From Sagittula stellata E-37 (lineage in GTDB: Bacteria; Pseudomonadota; Alphaproteobacteria; Rhodobacterales; Rhodobacteraceae): a stretch of 64,000 bases of DNA. Below the pieces are notes generated by a model, which was not told where the DNA came from, searched no databases, and worked only from the letters and a program-made list of their open reading frames with translations. A program made the position numbers and the translations under genes. The number at the start of each line of letters is the position of its first letter. The stretch's first letter is position 1. The stretch covers positions 2,613,501-2,677,500 of the forward strand of contig NZ_CP155729.1 of the NCBI RefSeq assembly GCF_039724765.1, read 5' to 3'. Shown here piece by piece: positions 47,484-57,377 of this stretch.

Positions 47484-48488
47484 ATGACCGTCACCGTCGG
47501 CATCAACGGCTTCGGCCGCATCGGTCGCTGCACGCTTGCGCACATCGCCGAATCCGCCCGCAACGATGTCCAGGTGGTCAAGATCAACGCCCCCGGCCCG
47601 ATCGAAACCCACGCGCACCTGCTGAAGTACGACAGCGTGCACGGACGTTTCGCCGGAGAGGTGAAGGTCAAGGAAAACGCCATCGACCTCGGGCGCGGTC
47701 CGATCGACGTGATGTCCTCCTACGATCTGGAAGAACTCGACTGGGGCGGCTGCGACGTGGTGCTGGAATGCACCGGCCAGTTCAACGACGGCGACAAGGC
47801 CAACGCGCACCTGGCGCGCGGGGCCCGGTCGGTGCTGATCTCGGCGCCCGCCAAGAACGTGCAGCGCACCGTGGTCTACGGGGTCAACCACCGCGACCTG
47901 GTGAAGGGCGACGTGATGGTCTCCAACGGCTCCTGCACAACCAACTGCCTCGCGCCGCTGGTCAAGGTGCTGGACGAGGGCATCGGCATCGAAAGCGGGA
48001 TCATGACGACGATCCACAGCTACACCGGCGACCAGCCGACGCTCGATCGTCGCCACAAGGACCTTTATCGTGCACGGGCCGCCGCCATGGCGATGATCCC
48101 GACCTCGACCGGTGCCGCCAAGGCCCTGGGCGAGGTGCTGCCCAACATGAAGGGCAAGCTCGACGGGTCCTCGGTGCGCGTTCCCACGCCAAACGTCTCG
48201 GCTGTGGACCTGACCTTCTATGCCTCGCGCGACGTGACGCTGGCAGATGTGAACGAGGTCGTGGCAGAAGCCGCCGCCGGCCGTATGGGCGCGGTTCTGT
48301 CCTACGATCCCGAGCCGAAGGTCTCCATCGACTTCAACCACACCACCCATTCCTCGATCTTCGCGCCCGACCAGACCAAGGTCGTGGGCAAGCGGATGGT
48401 CCGCGTCATGGCGTGGTACGACAACGAGTGGGGCTTCTCTGCACGGATGGCCGACGTGGCCGGAGCCATGGGTCGTCTGCTGCACTGA
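47484..48488 (+). CDS. gap: Glyceraldehyde-3-phosphate dehydrogenase, type I
   Basis: A 334-residue NAD(P)-dependent enzyme of glycolysis and gluconeogenesis. TVTVGINGFGRIGRC is the nucleotide loop, SNGSCTTNCLAPLVKVLDE holds the catalytic cysteine, HSYTGDQPTLDRRHKDLYRARAAAMAMIPTSTGAAKAL the sugar-phosphate site, and MAWYDNEWGFSARM the end. TCAGGAG precedes the start. Three CceR-like sites lie upstream, and a strong terminator follows. Other glycolytic genes are absent here. Cofactor choice cannot be judged without closer modelling. Confidence 0.97.
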   Translation: MTVTVGINGFGRIGRCTLAHIAESARNDVQVVKINAPGPIETHAHLLKYDSVHGRFAGEVKVKENAIDLGRGPIDVMSSYDLEELDWGGCDVVLECTGQFNDGDKANAHLARGARSVLISAPAKNVQRTVVYGVNHRDLVKGDVMVSNGSCTTNCLAPLVKVLDEGIGIESGIMTTIHSYTGDQPTLDRRHKDLYRARAAAMAMIPTSTGAAKALGEVLPNMKGKLDGSSVRVPTPNVSAVDLTFYASRDVTLADVNEVVAEAAAGRMGAVLSYDPEPKVSIDFNHTTHSSIFAPDQTKVVGKRMVRVMAWYDNEWGFSARMADVAGAMGRLLH

Positions 48489-48515
48489 AACGGTCGTTCA
48501 AGGCACGAACCGGGG

Positions 48516-48544
48516 AAAGCGCCGTCATCTGACGGCGCTTTTTC
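48516..48544 (+). terminator. Terminator of the GAPDH gene
   Basis: GCGCCGTC (48519-48526), loop ATCT, GACGGCGC (48531-48538), then TTTTTT; A residues precede the stem. Confidence 0.9.
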
Positions 48545-48563
48545 GGTTTATGGGCCCCCTTTT

Positions 48564-49808
48564 TCAGGCCCCCTTCTGAACCGCCAGCCCGACGATCCCC
48601 AGCATCAGCTGCGCCGCTTTGCCCATGTCCTGCACCGAGACCCACTCCAGCGGCCCGTGGATCTGCCGCATGCCCGTGAACAGGTTCGGCGTCGGCACCC
48701 CCATTTCCGTCAGTCGCGACCCGTCGGTGCCGCCGCGGATGGGCTGGCTGAACGGTTCGATCCCGATGCCACGGCACGCTTCCCGCGCAAGGTCCACCGG
48801 CGTCATGTCGTCCTCCAGCCAATAGCGCATGTTGCGGTAGGTCGGCGTGATCTCCACCTCGATCTTGGCGCGCGGCTCTCCGGCCTGCACGGCGGCGCAG
48901 ACCTGCCGCAGCAGGTCGCCTTTCGCCGCCAGCCCTTCGCGCTCGAAATCGCGCAGGATAAGGCGAATGTGCATTTCCGACGATCCGCCGTCCATGTTGG
49001 TCACATGCAGGAACCCGTCCCGCCCCGAGGTCGTCTCGGGCGTCATGGTCGACAGCGGCAGCGCCTGCAGGATCTTCGCGGCCAGGTAGGCGGCATTCAC
49101 CATCTGCCCGGTGGCATAACCCGGATGGATCGACACGCCCTTCACCACAACGTCCGCCTGATCGGCCGAAAAACTCTCGTAGACGATCTCGCCCTCGACC
49201 CCGCCGTCGAAGGTATAGGCGAAGTCCACGGCCAGATCGGTCGGCAGTTCGCCGTGCACGCCGCGACCGATTTCCTCGTCCGGGGTAAAGGCCAGACGCA
49301 GCGTCGGGCGCGGCACCTCGGGATGCTCCAGCAAGTATTGCGCGGCGGACATGACGATGGCGACGCCCGCCTTGTCGTCCGCCCCCAGCAGCGTCAGCCC
49401 GGAGGCACAGACGATGTCCTCGCCCACCTTCTTGCCCAGGTAGCTGTCCACCTCGGGCGACAAAACCAAGGCGGGATCGTCGGGATATGTGATCTCTCCA
49501 CCGTTGTAGCCCCGGATGACGCGCGGCTTGACCCCGGTGGCGTTGAATTGCGGCGCGGTGTCGACGTGGCCGAGGAAACCGATGGTCGGCCCCGGCGCAT
49601 TGCCCGGCACCGTCGCCAGAACCGCGCCGTATTCGGTCAGCACCACGTCCTCCGCGGCCATCGCCTCCAGCTCGGCCACCAGCATGCGCGACAGGTCGAG
49701 CTGGCAGGCGGTGCTGGGCGTCGTCAGACTGTCGAGGTCGCTCTGCGTGTCGACGGCGCAATAGCGGACCAGACGGTCCTCCAGATCGGGTTCGAGAGCA
49801 ATGGTCAT
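48564..49808 (-). CDS. pepT: Peptidase T (tripeptidase)
   Basis: A 414-residue M20-family zinc aminopeptidase that cleaves tripeptides. The start MTIALEPDLEDRLVRYCAVDTQSD matches PepT; longer in-frame starts are not needed. Motifs are IGFLGHVDTAP, LLGADDKAGVA, LAFTPDEEIGRGVH with metal ligands and the catalytic Glu, GGTDGSRLTEMGVPTPNLFTG and GPLEWVS. Length fits the family. It stands between the GAPDH gene (convergent) and the TauE-type permease gene. Confidence 0.95.
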   Translation of the reverse strand: MTIALEPDLEDRLVRYCAVDTQSDLDSLTTPSTACQLDLSRMLVAELEAMAAEDVVLTEYGAVLATVPGNAPGPTIGFLGHVDTAPQFNATGVKPRVIRGYNGGEITYPDDPALVLSPEVDSYLGKKVGEDIVCASGLTLLGADDKAGVAIVMSAAQYLLEHPEVPRPTLRLAFTPDEEIGRGVHGELPTDLAVDFAYTFDGGVEGEIVYESFSADQADVVVKGVSIHPGYATGQMVNAAYLAAKILQALPLSTMTPETTSGRDGFLHVTNMDGGSSEMHIRLILRDFEREGLAAKGDLLRQVCAAVQAGEPRAKIEVEITPTYRNMRYWLEDDMTPVDLAREACRGIGIEPFSQPIRGGTDGSRLTEMGVPTPNLFTGMRQIHGPLEWVSVQDMGKAAQLMLGIVGLAVQKGA

Positions 49809-49880
49809 GATGCCTCCGTTCGTTGCCTTCACGCGCCCGACCCTAGCGCCGCCATCGCCGGACGCCAGCCCCGTGATGCC

Positions 49881-50636
49881 TCAGGCCAGCGCGCTCCACG
49901 CCAGCCGGGCCGCAACGACTGCCAAAAGGGCAAGGATCGCCTTGTCGAAGACCTCTTTCGGCAGGCGCCGCGCCAGCGCTGCGCCCAGGGGCATCGCCGC
50001 CAGCAGCGGCAAAAGCGCCAGCCCGCTGCCCGCCGCGCGCTGGGGTGTGAGCAACCCGTACCAGATCATCGCCGGGATCTGCACCAGCGTCATCGACAGG
50101 AAGAACAAAGAGATCGTCGCAACAAAGACTGACCGCTCGGGTTTCATCGCGTTGAGGAAGGTGATCGACACCGGCGCGCTGACCCCGGTCGCCCCCTGCA
50201 GCACGCCCGCCACCGTCGACACCGGCAGCACCACGCGCCGCGCCGCCGCCATCGGCAGCGCCCAGTCCGGGCGCATCAGGCGGAAGGCGATGTACAGGAA
50301 GACGACGCAGGCCACCATCGCCAGAAGCAGCTTCGGCGCCGCATGAGCCAGCATGATCGTGCCCAGCCAGGCCCCGAGAAAACCGCCGCCGGCAAACAGC
50401 CACGGGAAGGCGCCTTCCGGTAGCGACGCGCGGTATTTCCACGACTGGATGAGGTTGGTGGCGAAGTTCGGCAGGACCATCACCGACACCGCGGTCGGTA
50501 CGTCAAAATACAGCGCGATCACCGGCACCGCGACAATCGGTGCCCCCGCGCCCGTCGCCCCCTTGAGGATGCCGCCGAGGATCAGCGCCGCCGCCGCCCA
50601 CAGCAATCCTGCCAGATGCGCCTCTGCAAACTCCAT
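49881..50636 (-). CDS. TauE/SafE family sulfite or organic anion permease
   Basis: A 251-residue permease with about eight membrane segments: GLLWAAAALILGGILKGATGAGAPIVAVPVIALYF, FATNLIQSWKYRASLPEGAFPWLFAGGGFLGAWLGTIML, and VVLPVSTVAGVLQGATGVSAPVSITFLNAMKPERSVFVATISLFFLSM. The repeated GATG elements are typical of the TauE/SafE family. The start MEFAEAHLAGLL at 50636 is preferred over an upstream frame lacking a signal. The exported anion (sulfite, sulfoacetate or similar) is not known from sequence. Confidence 0.9.
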   Translation of the reverse strand: MEFAEAHLAGLLWAAAALILGGILKGATGAGAPIVAVPVIALYFDVPTAVSVMVLPNFATNLIQSWKYRASLPEGAFPWLFAGGGFLGAWLGTIMLAHAAPKLLLAMVACVVFLYIAFRLMRPDWALPMAAARRVVLPVSTVAGVLQGATGVSAPVSITFLNAMKPERSVFVATISLFFLSMTLVQIPAMIWYGLLTPQRAAGSGLALLPLLAAMPLGAALARRLPKEVFDKAILALLAVVAARLAWSALA

Positions 50637-50882
50637 GCCAGACGTCCCCCGTTCCCGCGCGGAGACTGCGCCCGCGCGTTCGCAAAGGCAACAGCGGCGC
50701 ATCGTCTTTCGCGGGAAAAGTCAGGGGCGCCAGTGACTTCGGCGCCGACCTTGAAGGCCGGGCTTTCGCAGCCCAGCCATCAGAACGCGACTGTCACGGC
50801 CTGTCGTCGATCCGGGCCTCGCGGGTATCACCCCTTTCGGCCGCCCGTGGCGCGTGGCTCGGGAAACAGCCGGCAAGGCCGC

Positions 50883-52217
50883 TCAAAGATAGTCGGCCCT
50901 TGCCAGACCGTACTTGGCCATCTTCTCGTTCAAGGTCCGGCGCGGCAGGCAGAGCTCGTCCATCACCGACGCGATAGAGCCCTTGTGCCGCCGCATGGTG
51001 TTGTCGATCAGCATCCGTTCGAATGCCTCGACGTATTCCTTCAGCGGCTTGCCCTCGGTGGTCATGACCGGCTGCATCTGGTCGTGGTCGCTCATGAGAA
51101 GCGAGGCAATCGTGCCCTGCCCGCGCCGCGACTGCAGCACTGCGCGCTCCGCCAGATTGATGAGCTGTCGCACGTTGCCCGGCCAGGGGGCCTGCAACAG
51201 TTGCGCGGCCTCCTGAGCCGAGACCTTGGGCGCGTCGCATCCGTATTCGTCGGCGAACTGCTCGGACAGGCGGGTGAACAGCGTCAGGATGTCCTCCCCG
51301 CGGGCGCGCAGCGGCGGCACGGTGATCTTCAGCGCCGCCAGCCGGTAATAGAGATCAGGCCGCAGCGCCTGCTCGCAGGTGCGACCCTCTTCCTGCAGGT
51401 TGGAGATCGCGACGATCCGCGTCTCCGGCGGCGTGCCCTGATCGTTGATGACCGACAGAAGCCGTGCCTGCGCCGCGTCCGACAGCACCTCGATATCTTC
51501 CAGAACCAGCGTGCCGCCGCGCGCCTCTTCCATCGCAGGCAGGCGAACGTCGTCCGGCTGCATCGGGCCGAAGAGCCGCTTCATCAGCGCATCCTCGTCG
51601 TGTGCACCGCAGGAAATCAGGGTGAACTTCTTCCCGGTCTTGGCGCCGACCGCGTGCAGCGCATGGGCCACAAGCGTCTTGCCTGTGCCGGTTTCGCCCT
51701 CGATCAGAACGTGGCCGTCGGCCTGTCCCAGATCGAGGATGTCTTCGCGCAGCCGCTCCATCGCCGGGCTGGCGCCGATCAGCTTCTTCATGATCTGGCC
51801 GCCCTCGGCCAGCTCCCGGCGCAACTGCCGCGTGTCCAGCGTCAGCCGCCGCGCGTTTGTCGCCTTCTTCGCCAGTTCCGACATGCGGTCCGGGTTGAAC
51901 GGCTTTTCAAGGAAATCGAAAGCGCCGATGCGCATGGCCTCCACCGCCATCGGCACGTCGCCATGGCCGGTGATCATGATGACCGGCAAGGAGGAATCCG
52001 TGCCCATCAGCTTCTTGAGAAACTGAATGCCGTCCATCCCCGGCATCTTGATGTCCGAGATCACGATCCCCGGGTAATCCGCTCCGACCGACCCCAGCGC
52101 CTCTTCGGCAGAGGCGAAGGTCTCCGTGTCATAGCCCGATAGCGCCAGCCACTGGCTGATCGACTGCCGCATATCCTGTTCATCGTCGACGATGGCGATC
52201 TTCATCGCGTTGGCCAT
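50883..52217 (-). CDS. dctD: DctD-like response regulator lacking the GAFTGA loop
   Basis: A 444-residue regulator with a receiver domain (DDE, Asp55, Thr/Lys: ISDIKMPGMDG, VIMITGH, FLEKPFNPD), an AAA+ domain with Walker A (GETGTGKT, about 174-181) and a Fis-type helix-turn-helix end (GSIASVMDELCLPRRTLNEKMAKYGL). In normal sigma-54 activators the segment after LFG holds GAFTGA; here it reads LFGPMQPDDVRLPAMEEARGG, several residues short. Walker B reads LVLED rather than LFLDE. R-finger LRPDLYYRL is kept. It probably activates another sigma factor or acts differently. The start MANAMKIAIVDDE at 52217 follows GAGG. Partner of the DctB gene just upstream. Confidence 0.9.
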   Translation of the reverse strand: MANAMKIAIVDDEQDMRQSISQWLALSGYDTETFASAEEALGSVGADYPGIVISDIKMPGMDGIQFLKKLMGTDSSLPVIMITGHGDVPMAVEAMRIGAFDFLEKPFNPDRMSELAKKATNARRLTLDTRQLRRELAEGGQIMKKLIGASPAMERLREDILDLGQADGHVLIEGETGTGKTLVAHALHAVGAKTGKKFTLISCGAHDEDALMKRLFGPMQPDDVRLPAMEEARGGTLVLEDIEVLSDAAQARLLSVINDQGTPPETRIVAISNLQEEGRTCEQALRPDLYYRLAALKITVPPLRARGEDILTLFTRLSEQFADEYGCDAPKVSAQEAAQLLQAPWPGNVRQLINLAERAVLQSRRGQGTIASLLMSDHDQMQPVMTTEGKPLKEYVEAFERMLIDNTMRRHKGSIASVMDELCLPRRTLNEKMAKYGLARADYL

Positions 52218-52254
52218 GTACACCTCACTTCAAATGCCGCTGACGGATGGCCCG

Positions 52255-54015
52255 TCATTCGGCTGCTTCCGATGCCGCGTTCAGGACGGGCAATTGCATT
52301 TCAAACACCGCGCCGCCGTCTTCGCCGTTGCGCGCGGTCAGGCGTCCGCCCAGTTCCGACACGATCCCCGACGAGATCGCCAGCCCAAGTCCGACACCGT
52401 CGCCGGGCGCCTTGGTCGTATAGAACGGCTCGAACAGGGCATCGAGATCCTCGATCCCGTCGCCGTTGTCCCGCACGCTCAGTGTCGCGGTCTCTCCTGC
52501 TGCCAAGATAATCTCGACCTGCGGATCGTCCACTGACTTGGTGGCGTCCAGCGCGTTGCGCAAGAGGTTCACCAGGACCTGCTCGATCCGCATCCGGTCG
52601 CCCATGACCTTCACGGGCGTGTCCGGCAGAAGCCGCGTGATCTTCACCCGGCGCGATTTGAGCTGCGGTTCCATCATCGACAGCGAAGAGGCCAGCGCCT
52701 CTCCCATGTCGACCGGGCTGAAGGTCTCCTGCCCCTTGCGGGCGAACCCCTTGAGCTGCCGGGTTATGGCGCCCATGCGCTCGATCAGGTCGTCGATCCG
52801 GTGGAAGGCGGTCAGCGCCTCGTCGGGCCGGTTGCGCCGCAACAAGAGCCGCGCCCCCGCCAGGTAGGTCTTCATCGCGGCGAGCGGCTGGTTCAACTCG
52901 TGGCTGACCGCCGCCGACATCTCGCCCAGGGCGGCAAGCTTGGAGGACTGCGCCAGCGACTGCTCCGCCACGGCGAGGTTCTTCTGCACTTTCTCGCGTT
53001 CCGCGATCTCGCGCTGAAGCCGGGCGTTCAGGGCGCGCAACTCGTTCGCGTCGCGCTGAAACAGCGCCATCCGCAGCGCGGTCTTGCGCGACAACGCGTA
53101 AAAGACCAGCGCCGCGAGGATCGCGAAGCCCATGATTTCCAACGCCAAAACGGCGTTCACCCGTTCGCGCACGCTGGAATAGGTGGTAAAGGTCGACAGC
53201 GTCCAGCCCCGGAACGGAATGCGGCCGTCGATCCTGAGCACGGCATCGCCGCGCAGGTAGGCGTCGGCCGTGCTGGCCGTCCAGTCGGCTGCGGCGGCGA
53301 TGGCCCGTTCGATGGCGCCGTCGTCGCTCTGCTGTTCCAGCGCCTCTTCGGGGGTCATACCGCGCCAGCGCGGCTCCGTCGCCAGGACGATCACGCCGCT
53401 GGAATTGGTCACCATGACGGCGTCCGAGATCCCGGCCCAGGCACGTTCGAACTTCGCGAGGTCGACCTCCACCACGATCACGCCCACCGTGTCGCCGCCC
53501 GATTCCATCCGGCGGGAATACGTGAACCGGAAGCCACCGGCTTCACGCTCGATCTCGGTGAAGACGGTCGCGTTGGTGCGCACTGCGTCAAGGAAATAGG
53601 GCGCCGTCCGGTGGCTTTCGCCCAGCCGGTTGCGGTCGGTCGCGGCCACGCTGCGCCCTTCGCGGTCCAGCAGCATGAGCGACGCGGCGCCGATTTCGTC
53701 GACGAAAGAGATCAGCCGCTGCGACGATTGGGCATAATCCTGCGCATTCAGCGCGTCGATCAGCGCCTTGTCGCGCGCCAGAAGCTCCGGCACGATGGCG
53801 TTTCGCCTGAGTTCCGAGATCAGGTTTCCGGAATACAGCGCCAGCCGCAGTTCCGCCCGGTTGCGCGTGGTTTCCGTGAACCGTTCGGTTAACAGCCAGT
53901 TGGTCACCCAAACCGTGCCCACCGCCCCCATCAGCAGCAGCACGAGGGCTATGCGCGCCCGGCCCGAAAACGGACCGGCGCGGCGCAGCGTCGGAGAAGT
54001 GTCCTTGTCGGCCAT
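52255..54015 (-). CDS. dctB: DctB-like sensor histidine kinase
   Basis: A 586-residue membrane kinase: a first membrane segment (RIALVLLLMGAVGTVWVTNWLL, residues 21-42), a periplasmic double-PAS-like sensor (about 45-285), a second segment (VLALEIMGFAILAALVFYAL), a coiled coil (ELRALNARLQREIAEREKVQKNLAVAEQSLAQ) and a histidine kinase core with His372 (SAAVSHELNQPLAAMKTY), the N box (VLVNLLRNALDATKS), G1 (VRDNGDGIED) and G2 (GDGVGLGLAI). This is the DctB layout for C4-dicarboxylate sensing. No dctP/Q/M transporter genes lie in the window. It starts 37 bases after purQ. Confidence 0.92.
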   Translation of the reverse strand: MADKDTSPTLRRAGPFSGRARIALVLLLMGAVGTVWVTNWLLTERFTETTRNRAELRLALYSGNLISELRRNAIVPELLARDKALIDALNAQDYAQSSQRLISFVDEIGAASLMLLDREGRSVAATDRNRLGESHRTAPYFLDAVRTNATVFTEIEREAGGFRFTYSRRMESGGDTVGVIVVEVDLAKFERAWAGISDAVMVTNSSGVIVLATEPRWRGMTPEEALEQQSDDGAIERAIAAAADWTASTADAYLRGDAVLRIDGRIPFRGWTLSTFTTYSSVRERVNAVLALEIMGFAILAALVFYALSRKTALRMALFQRDANELRALNARLQREIAEREKVQKNLAVAEQSLAQSSKLAALGEMSAAVSHELNQPLAAMKTYLAGARLLLRRNRPDEALTAFHRIDDLIERMGAITRQLKGFARKGQETFSPVDMGEALASSLSMMEPQLKSRRVKITRLLPDTPVKVMGDRMRIEQVLVNLLRNALDATKSVDDPQVEIILAAGETATLSVRDNGDGIEDLDALFEPFYTTKAPGDGVGLGLAISSGIVSELGGRLTARNGEDGGAVFEMQLPVLNAASEAAE

Positions 54016-54052
54016 GAAGGGCAGGATAGGCTGACGCGGTAGTCCGCTCAAG

Positions 54053-54718
54053 TCAGGCCGTCGTCAGGGCACCGGTCAGATGGGCGAAAAGGCGCGCACC
54101 GTCCTCGTTGCCATGGGCGGCTTCCGCCGCGCGTTCGGGATGCGGCATCATGCCCAGCACACGACGGTTCTCCGACAGGACGCCGGCGATGTCGCGGGCC
54201 GAACCGTTGGGATTGTCGGTGTAGCGGAAGGCCACGCGGCCCTCGCCCTCCAGCATGTCGAGGGTGCTGTCGTCGGCGAAGTAGTTGCCGTCATGGTGCG
54301 CGATCGGCAGCGCCAGCGTGCTTCCCGTGCCGTACCCTTCGGTGTACACGCTCTCGCCCTCGACCTGCAGGCCGATGGTGCGGCAGATGTACTTCAGCCC
54401 GGCGTTGCGCAGCAGCGCGCCGGGCAGCAGGCCGGTTTCCGTGAGCACCTGAAAGCCGTTGCAGACCCCAAGCACATAGCCGCCGCGTTCGCCGTGGACG
54501 CGCACCGCACCGATGATCGGGGCATTGGCCGCGATGGCACCGCAACGCAGGTAGTCGCCAAAGGAAAAGCCCCCCGGAACGCCGACGATGTCGACGCCCT
54601 GCGGCAGGGCCGTGTCCTTGTGCCAGACCATCTCCACCGCGAGGCCCGCCTTCTCGAAGGCGCAGGCCATGTCGCGGTCGCAGTTCGATCCCGGGAAGAC
54701 GATCACGGCGGCTTTCAT
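54053..54718 (-). CDS. purQ: Phosphoribosylformylglycinamidine synthase subunit PurQ
   Basis: A 221-residue class I glutamine amidotransferase that makes ammonia for FGAM synthesis with PurL and PurS. The start [26 protein letters not shown] is the family N terminus. Motifs are [35 protein letters not shown] with the nucleophile cysteine, and [18 protein letters not shown] with the catalytic His and Glu. It lies alone between dctB and a chemoreceptor gene, split from purS, which is unusual for this group. Confidence 0.97.
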   Translation of the reverse strand: MKAAVIVFPGSNCDRDMACAFEKAGLAVEMVWHKDTALPQGVDIVGVPGGFSFGDYLRCGAIAANAPIIGAVRVHGERGGYVLGVCNGFQVLTETGLLPGALLRNAGLKYICRTIGLQVEGESVYTEGYGTGSTLALPIAHHDGNYFADDSTLDMLEGEGRVAFRYTDNPNGSARDIAGVLSENRRVLGMMPHPERAAEAAHGNEDGARLFAHLTGALTTA

Positions 54719-54910
54719 CGGCAGTCCTTTCCACGCGGGGCCGGGTCCGGCGCGCGGACCCTTCTGAAAGACAGGGCGCGGCGCCGACTCGGCGGTCCGG
54801 CCACTCTGGTTCGCGCGCTTCCTAGCACAATCGCCGGACAATGGAATGCCCGGGACGCGGCCTTCGCACGTCCCGGGCGCAGGGTTTCCCCGCCAAGGCC
54901 CAATGGGGCG

Positions 54911-56908
54911 TCAGAATTCCTCTTCCCAGCCCTGGCTGGTGGCAACGGGAGTACCCGATCCGCCATGTGCCCGTCCTTCGTTCACCGCCACCTTGGGCGC
55001 TTCGGGCGCGGGACGTTTCGGGGCCTGCGGGGCCGCGTCATCCCATGTGCCCGAGCTGTCGGCTACAACCGCGGCCGGTTTCGGCTTTGGCTTCGGTGTC
55101 GGCTCCGTCGCTGCGGGCTTTTCCGCGGACTTGGCGCCGTGGCGCGGACCGCCATGGTGGAACATCCCCATGCTGTCGGACAATTGCTCTGCCTCGATGT
55201 TCAGGCTCTGCCCGGCGGCGTTCAGTTCCTCGACGATGGCGGCGTTTTCCTGGGTCGCGCCTTCCAGACGCTGCACGCCCTCGTTGATGTCCGCCAGACC
55301 GTCCGCCTGCACGCGCACCGCCCCGGCGATGTTGGCGATCAGCTTGCCCAGGCTTTCGACCTGTTCCTGAACCTCGTTGAGCGAGGCGCCCGTCTTCTGA
55401 ACCAGCCGACTGCCTTCGCTCACCTCAGCACCGGAGGCGAGGATCAGCGCCTTGATCTCCTGCGCGGAGTTGGCGGCCGTCTGCGCAAGCCCGCGCACCT
55501 CCGAGGCGACGACGGCAAAGCCTTTGCCCGCCTCCCCGGCCCGCGCCGCCTCCACCCCGGCGTTTAGTGCCAGAAGGTTGGTCTGGAAGGCGATATCGTC
55601 GATCGCCGTGATGATCTGGTTGATCTTGTCCGAGGCGTCCTCGATCCGGTTGATCGCCGCGATGGCATCGCGCACCACCTGCCCGCTTTCGTCCGACAGT
55701 TCGCGCGACCGCGCGGCCAGCCCGTTCGCCTGTTCGACGTTGTCGGCGATCTCGCGGCTGCTGGACGTCAGGCTGTTCAACGCCTCGGCAGACTGCATCA
55801 GCGTCGCGGCCTGCAACTCGACCCGGCGCGCCAGTTCATCGGAGGTGGTGCCGATTTCTGATGCGGCGGATCGCACGTTTGCCGCCACGGCGTCGGCCTG
55901 CTGAAGCGCCTCCGCCAGGCTTTTCATCCCGTCGTCGAAATCGCGGCGCAGCGGCGCATACTCCGGCGGCATCGCGTCCATGGCAAACCGCGCAGTGAGG
56001 TCGCGCTTCGACAGCGTCTCGAGCCCCTGGCGCATGGCGGCCACGACCCGGTCCTGTATGTCGCGCACCTCCGCGACACGGGCTTCGGCGGCGCGGGCGT
56101 CCTTCAGTTGCTGGCGGAATTTCTCGACCGCCTGCGCCGTTGTGCCCAGTTCGTCGGGGCGGTCGGTATGCGGCACCGGCTCCTCCAGCTCACCTTCGGC
56201 CATCGTTTCGAGCCGCGCGGTGATGTGCGACACGGGGCGCAAGGCCCAGCCGATCACGCCCAGCATCGCGACCATGCCGAGGCCGACGGCCAGCGCGGAC
56301 AGGATGATGCCCAGCATCATCCGCTCTGCCACTTCCTTCGCGACCGCGCCGCTGTGGACGCCGACATAGAAGATGCCGACCACGTTGTCATCGGCGTCGA
56401 GGATCGGCTGGTAGACTGTATAGTACGGATTGCCGAGGATCACCGCTTCGCCCCGGTAGGTCTGCCGCGCCATCATGCGGGCGTGCACCGGGTTGTCCTT
56501 GCCCAGCCACGTGCCCACCGCACGCGTCCCGTCCGGCTTCACGATGTTGGTGGTGCGGCGGATGAAGTCGCCCTCTTCCGGCACCCATTCGAACAGCGTC
56601 GCCGTCTCGCCCGAGATACGCGCCGCCATGTCGATCAGCTGGTGCGTTTCGGGCGCCGCAAAGCCGTCCCAGCGCACCGTCTCGATGCTGCCGTCTTCCG
56701 CAAGCTCGACCTCGATGCCGGGGAATTCGTCCGCGAATTCGTAGACCAACACCCGCAGAGAGGCGCTCTGGCGGGTTTGCGCCGCTTCCACCGCGCTGTC
56801 CCGGCTCTGGGTTTCGAAGGCGAGGAACAGCCCCCCGCAGACCATCAGAAGCAACGCGGTAAAGCCCGCGGCCAGAGTGATTCTCAAGGATTTGCTAAGC
56901 CTGCGCAT
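54911..56908 (-). CDS. Methyl-accepting chemotaxis protein
   Basis: A 665-residue chemoreceptor starting [16 protein letters not shown], with GGAG 8 bases upstream. A membrane segment ([20 protein letters not shown]), a Cache-type periplasmic sensor with [54 protein letters not shown], a second segment ([26 protein letters not shown]), HAMP, and the signalling domain with the core [35 protein letters not shown]. The C terminus is GWEEEF, like the CheR/CheB-tether pentapeptide (xWxxF) but with one extra glutamate. The ligand is unknown. No other che genes are nearby. Confidence 0.93.
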   Translation of the reverse strand: MRRLSKSLRITLAAGFTALLLMVCGGLFLAFETQSRDSAVEAAQTRQSASLRVLVYEFADEFPGIEVELAEDGSIETVRWDGFAAPETHQLIDMAARISGETATLFEWVPEEGDFIRRTTNIVKPDGTRAVGTWLGKDNPVHARMMARQTYRGEAVILGNPYYTVYQPILDADDNVVGIFYVGVHSGAVAKEVAERMMLGIILSALAVGLGMVAMLGVIGWALRPVSHITARLETMAEGELEEPVPHTDRPDELGTTAQAVEKFRQQLKDARAAEARVAEVRDIQDRVVAAMRQGLETLSKRDLTARFAMDAMPPEYAPLRRDFDDGMKSLAEALQQADAVAANVRSAASEIGTTSDELARRVELQAATLMQSAEALNSLTSSSREIADNVEQANGLAARSRELSDESGQVVRDAIAAINRIEDASDKINQIITAIDDIAFQTNLLALNAGVEAARAGEAGKGFAVVASEVRGLAQTAANSAQEIKALILASGAEVSEGSRLVQKTGASLNEVQEQVESLGKLIANIAGAVRVQADGLADINEGVQRLEGATQENAAIVEELNAAGQSLNIEAEQLSDSMGMFHHGGPRHGAKSAEKPAATEPTPKPKPKPAAVVADSSGTWDDAAPQAPKRPAPEAPKVAVNEGRAHGGSGTPVATSQGWEEEF

Positions 56909-57050
56909 GTCTGTCTCCAGCCTGGTGGATGCCATGGCTGGATTGCACGCAAACCTTTAAGCTGACGTTGCCGGCGCCTTCCGGACGCCGACAAAATTCG
57001 AAAAAAATGTGTCAGATCGCCCCGGCGGCGCCGAAACGCCGCGCTTTCGG

Positions 57051-57281
57051 TCAGAGAACCTCGAACCGGTAGCTTTCGATCACGGTATTGGCGAGCAGCT
57101 TCTCGCACATCTCCGTGACCACGGATTCGGAAGTGCCGTCGGCCAGCTCAAGCTCGATGACCTTGCCCTGGCGCACGCCCTGCACGCCGTCGAAGCCGAG
57201 CGCGCCAAGCGCGTGCCGCACCGCCTCGCCCTGCGGATCCAGAACCCCGGTCTTGAGCATCACGAACACGCGCACCTTCAT
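57051..57281 (-). CDS. purS: Phosphoribosylformylglycinamidine synthase subunit PurS
   Basis: A 76-residue protein, the small bridging subunit of the PurL-PurQ-PurS complex. The start MKVRVFVMLKTGVLDPQGEAVRHAL lies 9 bases after GAGGGG; ATG three codons upstream is less likely because it would leave no room for a ribosome site. Motifs GVLDPQG, LGFDGVQGVRQGKVIELEL and MCEKLLANTVIESY are typical of PurS. It is not contiguous with purC or purQ. Confidence 0.95.
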   Translation of the reverse strand: MKVRVFVMLKTGVLDPQGEAVRHALGALGFDGVQGVRQGKVIELELADGTSESVVTEMCEKLLANTVIESYRFEVL

Positions 57282-57377
57282 CTCGGTCATCCCCTCATGT
57301 GGCCTTGGTCCGGACCTCCGCCCGACCTTGCGGGGGTGGAACGACATCGCGGGCGGAAATGCAAGCAGGAAAGGGGC

